NCBI GenBank assembly: GCA_018896025.1
Contig: JAHIND010000001.1
Span: forward strand, 32,621 to 96,620
Reading direction: 5' to 3'
Origin: Pseudomonadota bacterium
Lineage (GTDB): Bacteria; Desulfobacterota; Desulfarculia; Desulfarculales; Desulfarculaceae
DNA: 64,000 bases
Part shown: positions 60,999 to 64,000 of the stretch, one piece after another
How the letters are laid out: each line of letters begins with the position of its first letter
Numbering within the stretch: the first letter of the stretch is position 1
Notes under the pieces: model-generated
Told to the model about the DNA's origin: nothing
What the model saw: only the letters and a program-made list of their open reading frames with translations
The model's database searches: none
Program-made: the position numbers and the translations under genes

Positions 60999-61823
60999 CT
61001 ACTGATAGCGCCGGCGGACGATGAAGTTGTCCGAAGGCTTCTTCTTGCGGGTGCGGTAGCCCTTGGAGGGCTGGCCCCAGGGGCTGCAGGGGTGACGACC
61101 ACCGCTGCTGCGGCCCTCGCCACCACCCATGGGGTGATCAACCGGGTTCATGGCCACGCCGCGGACCTTGGGCCGCTTGCCCAACCAACGGGTGCGGCCC
61201 GCTTTGCCCCAGTTGAAGTTGTCGTGCTGCTCGTTGCCCACCTCGCCGATGGTGGCCCGACAGTTCAGGTGCACCCGGCGCATCTCGCCGGAAGGCAGCT
61301 TCAAGGTGGCGTAGCCGGACTCCTTGGCCATTAGCTGGGCGTAGGTTCCGGCCGAGCGAACTATCTGTCCGCCACCGCCTATCTTGAGCTCCACGTTATG
61401 CAAGTGGGTGCCCAAGGGGATGGCCGACAGGGGCATGGCGTTGCCCGGAACGATGTCGGCCTTGTCGCTGCTGACCACCGTGGTGCCTACGGTCAGGCCC
61501 TTGGGGGCCAGGATGTAGCGCTTCTCGCCGTCCAGGTAGTGCAGCAGGGCGATGTTGGAGCTGCGGTTGGGATCGTATTCGATGCTGGCCACCTTGGCCG
61601 GCACGCCGAACTTGTCCCGCTTAAAGTCGATGCGCCGATAACGCCGCTTGTGCCCGCCGCCCCGGTGACGGGAGGTAACCCGCCCGTAGTTGTTGCGCCC
61701 ACCGGTTTTTTGGATGGGCTCCAACAAGCTCTTTTCCGGTTCGGTCCGGGTGATTTCCTCACGCTCCAGGTAGGTCCTAAAGCGCCGCCCCGGCGAAGTC
61801 GGTTTGTATTTCTTAATGGCCAT
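60999..61823 (-). CDS. rplB: 50S ribosomal protein L2
   Basis: This 274-residue protein near the peptidyl transferase centre starts [40 protein letters not shown] near residue 50 and the conserved [21 protein letters not shown] near residue 225, with the functionally important His, are present. It is of normal length and lies between rplW and rpsS. Confidence 0.97.
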   Translation of the reverse strand: MAIKKYKPTSPGRRFRTYLEREEITRTEPEKSLLEPIQKTGGRNNYGRVTSRHRGGGHKRRYRRIDFKRDKFGVPAKVASIEYDPNRSSNIALLHYLDGEKRYILAPKGLTVGTTVVSSDKADIVPGNAMPLSAIPLGTHLHNVELKIGGGGQIVRSAGTYAQLMAKESGYATLKLPSGEMRRVHLNCRATIGEVGNEQHDNFNWGKAGRTRWLGKRPKVRGVAMNPVDHPMGGGEGRSSGGRHPCSPWGQPSKGYRTRKKKPSDNFIVRRRYQ

Positions 61824-61853
61824 GGTCCAGGTCCTCTCTCGGCTGACGGGCTC

Positions 61854-62144
61854 TTACGCCCCCTCGAAGAACTCCACGCTGTGGCCCGGGGCCAGGGTGA
61901 CGTAGGCCTTCTTCCAGTCGCTGCGCCGGCCCAAGATCTTGCCCATGCGCTTGTTTTTACCGGTGCAATTGGTGGTACGCACCTTGAGCACCTTGACCTC
62001 GAAGAGCTTCTCCACCGCCTGGCGAATTTCCACCTTGGTGGCCCGTTTATCGACCTCGAATAAAAGCTGGTTGCCCAACTCCTTCACAATGGTCCCTTTT
62101 TCGGTGACCAGAGGCCGACGAATCACTTCTCTCAAATTTTTCAC
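61854..62144 (-). CDS. rplW: 50S ribosomal protein L23
   Basis: This 96-residue exit-tunnel protein docks trigger factor and SRP. It has IRRPLVTEKGTIVKELGNQL near the start, EIRQAVEKLFEVKVLKVRT, and a basic LGRRSDWKKAYVTL end. The start is GTG in a four-base overlap with the rplD stop (GTGA). Confidence 0.95.
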   Translation of the reverse strand: MKNLREVIRRPLVTEKGTIVKELGNQLLFEVDKRATKVEIRQAVEKLFEVKVLKVRTTNCTGKNKRMGKILGRRSDWKKAYVTLAPGHSVEFFEGA

Positions 62145-62761
62145 GACAGGGCCTCCTCAATGCCGGCCACCGCGCCCTCTAGGAGCAAGAGCCGGTCGTG
62201 TTTGAGGATGTCGTAGACGTTGAGCCCCTCGGCCCTGAGCACCTTCACCCGGGGCACGTTGCGCCCGCTCTTCTCCACCATCTCGTCGGCGGAGGGGATG
62301 ACCACCAGGCAATCGCCGGCGGTCAGGTTGCTCAGCACGGCCACAAAGTCCTTGGTCTTGATGGACTCCAGGTCGAAGCCTCTCAGCACGGTCAGCTTTT
62401 CCTCACCCAGCTTGCTGGAGAGAGCCGAACGCAGAGCGGCCTTTTTGACCTTCTTGGGCACGTTGTAGTTGTAGTCGCGGGGCTTGGGCCCAAAGGTGGT
62501 GCCGCCGCCACGCCACAGGGGGCTGCGCCGGCTGCCCGAGCGGGCGCGACCGGTGCCTTTTTGCCGCCAGGGTTTGCGGCCACCGCCGCGAACCTCCTTG
62601 CGGATTTTGGTGCAGGCGGTTCCGGCGCGGCGCTTTGCCAGCTGCCACACCACCACCTCATGCAGCAGGTGCGGTTTGACCTCGGCCCCAAAGACGGCCT
62701 CGGACAGCTCGACCTGGCCGACCTTTTGGTTATTTCGGTCTAGTACATCCAACGTAGGCAT
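62141..62761 (-). CDS. rplD: 50S ribosomal protein L4
   Basis: This 206-residue protein has a globular domain plus an extended tunnel loop rich in Arg/Gly ([38 protein letters not shown]). L4 is the autogenous repressor of the S10 operon in E. coli; no target site was identified here. ATG 62761 follows AGGTGA by 5 nt and is preferred to the GTG at 62770. Confidence 0.95.
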   Translation of the reverse strand: MPTLDVLDRNNQKVGQVELSEAVFGAEVKPHLLHEVVVWQLAKRRAGTACTKIRKEVRGGGRKPWRQKGTGRARSGSRRSPLWRGGGTTFGPKPRDYNYNVPKKVKKAALRSALSSKLGEEKLTVLRGFDLESIKTKDFVAVLSNLTAGDCLVVIPSADEMVEKSGRNVPRVKVLRAEGLNVYDILKHDRLLLLEGAVAGIEEALS

Positions 62762-62780
62762 CTTGATCACCTAAGAGTGC

Positions 62781-63401
62781 TTAAGCCTTTTCGATGAAGA
62801 CGATACCGCCCCTGGCCCCGGGCACTGCGCCCTTGACCAAGACCAGGTTGTCCTCGGGGCGAACATCCACCACACTGAGATTGCGAGCCTGCATGCGCTC
62901 GTAACCGTAGTGGCCTGGCATGCGACGTCCTTTGACCACCCGGGCGGGATCGGCGCTTTGGCCGATGGAGCCGGGCAAGTCGTGGGTGGTGCAACCGTGA
63001 GTCTTACGACCGCCGCTGAAGCCGTGGCGCTTGACTACACCGGTGAAACCACGTCCTTTGGTGCGCCCGGTCACATTGACCTTCTCGCCGCGGGCGAACA
63101 TCGCCGCGGTGATTTCCTGGCCCACCTCAAATTCGGCGGTGTCATCCACCTTGAACTCTTTGAGCACCGCCTTGGGGTCAACCCCGGCCTTGGCAAAGTG
63201 GCCGCTGGCGGGCTTGTTAGCCCGGCTGGCCTTTTTCTCGCCAAAGCCCAGTTGCAGGGCGTTGTAGTGCTCTTTGTCCGAGGTTTTAACCTGCACCACA
63301 GTGCAGGGGCCCACCTGGAGCACCGTTACGGGAACCGCTTTTCCCTCGTTGAGGAACAGGCGGGTCATCCCGATCTTTTTTCCTATAAGTCCCTTGAGCA
63401 T
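62781..63401 (-). CDS. rplC: 50S ribosomal protein L3
   Basis: This 206-residue protein has [20 protein letters not shown] at the start and the central extension [18 protein letters not shown], with [21 protein letters not shown], that reaches the peptidyl transferase centre. The length is normal. It follows rpsJ by 17 bp. Confidence 0.97.
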   Translation of the reverse strand: MLKGLIGKKIGMTRLFLNEGKAVPVTVLQVGPCTVVQVKTSDKEHYNALQLGFGEKKASRANKPASGHFAKAGVDPKAVLKEFKVDDTAEFEVGQEITAAMFARGEKVNVTGRTKGRGFTGVVKRHGFSGGRKTHGCTTHDLPGSIGQSADPARVVKGRRMPGHYGYERMQARNLSVVDVRPEDNLVLVKGAVPGARGGIVFIEKA

Positions 63402-63418
63402 GAGTCGCCTCGCGACGC

Positions 63419-63730
<312 letters not shown>

Positions 63731-63789
63731 GAGGCCAACTCCTCGGCTAACTCTATCTCGCGCGCCCTAGCGGCGGACTGAAAGTCTCC

Positions 63790-64000
63790 CTACTCGATGA
63801 TTTCGCTGACCACGCCCGCGCCGACGGTACGACCGCCTTCACGGATGGCGAAGCGAAGCTCTTTTTCCATGGCGATCGGGGTGATCAGGTTGGCCTCGAT
63901 GGCCACGTTGTCACCCGGCATCACCATCTCCACACCCTCGGGCAAGTCCACCACTCCGGTCACGTCAGTGGTCCGGAAGTAGAATTGAGGGCGATAGCCG
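63790..64000 (-). CDS. tuf: Elongation factor Tu, C-terminal part (cut by window edge)
   Basis: The last 69 codons and the TAG stop of EF-Tu are present; the rest lies beyond the right edge. Visible residues include [17 protein letters not shown] at the edge, [20 protein letters not shown] in the middle and [17 protein letters not shown] at the end, all in domain 3. EF-Tu brings aminoacyl-tRNA to the ribosome. Its place before rpsJ matches the classical str-S10 junction. Confidence 0.96.
   Translation of the reverse strand, partial: GYRPQFYFRTTDVTGVVDLPEGVEMVMPGDNVAIEANLITPIAMEKELRFAIREGGRTVGAGVVSEIIE

Overview
The window is GC-rich, gene-dense bacterial DNA that reads like a sulfate-reducing or related anaerobic deltaproteobacterium, probably a Desulfarculus-like lineage. 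The lineage is inferred from gene content, not from a marker phylogeny. The evidence is a TmcABC-type transmembrane electron-transfer complex with a tetraheme cytochrome c3, an HdrB partner of a fused cytochrome b/ferredoxin/HdrC protein, and a two-subunit 2-oxoacid:ferredoxin oxidoreductase. No rRNA, tRNA, CRISPR array or intact insertion sequence was found.

Layout. Positions 1-11700 carry mixed housekeeping and accessory genes: a TauE permease, a Ca/Na antiporter, a YjbQ protein, lipoproteins, an orphan ExeA-like ATPase, a triple-PAS histidine kinase, korAB with an overlapping solute-binding lipoprotein, and a secreted beta-propeller. Positions 11980-24230 hold the redox and RNA/DNA-maintenance block: hdrB with a membrane HdrCE fusion, a DJ-1 protein, trmB-like, truD, a class II photolyase, a TudS/DUF1722 protein, tmcCBA and a diguanylate cyclase. 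Positions 24490-34800 carry sfsA, two GH57 enzymes, a SagB-type oxidoreductase and a Gld-like ABC exporter, followed by a DUF4340 protein up to 36180. Positions 36195-38630 carry rpoZ, dnaJ, moaC and dksA. Positions 38690-48520 are a surface-polysaccharide cluster (initiating phosphoglycosyltransferase, Wzm/Wzt ABC exporter, methyltransferase, glycosyltransferases, large membrane protein). From 48801 to the right edge, on the minus strand, lies the tuf-S10-spc-alpha ribosomal superoperon including secY, adk, map and rpoA. It is closed by a strong terminator.

The most unusual feature is a family of long-hairpin repeats of 121-123 bp. Seven full copies and one remnant occur. All seven full copies lie between convergent genes, all in the same orientation. 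They occupy five of the eight convergent junctions here; the other three are either shorter than 25 bp or hold a different perfect palindrome. Their stems keep pairing while the sequence changes from copy to copy, which points to selection on a folded structure (RNA or cruciform DNA). I do not recognise the family.

Several starts were moved from the longest frame on ribosome-binding-site or overlap evidence. Non-ATG starts are common: TTG in rpsC, rpsD, rpsE, rpsN, the photolyase and others, and a candidate CTG in the membrane protein at 46904.
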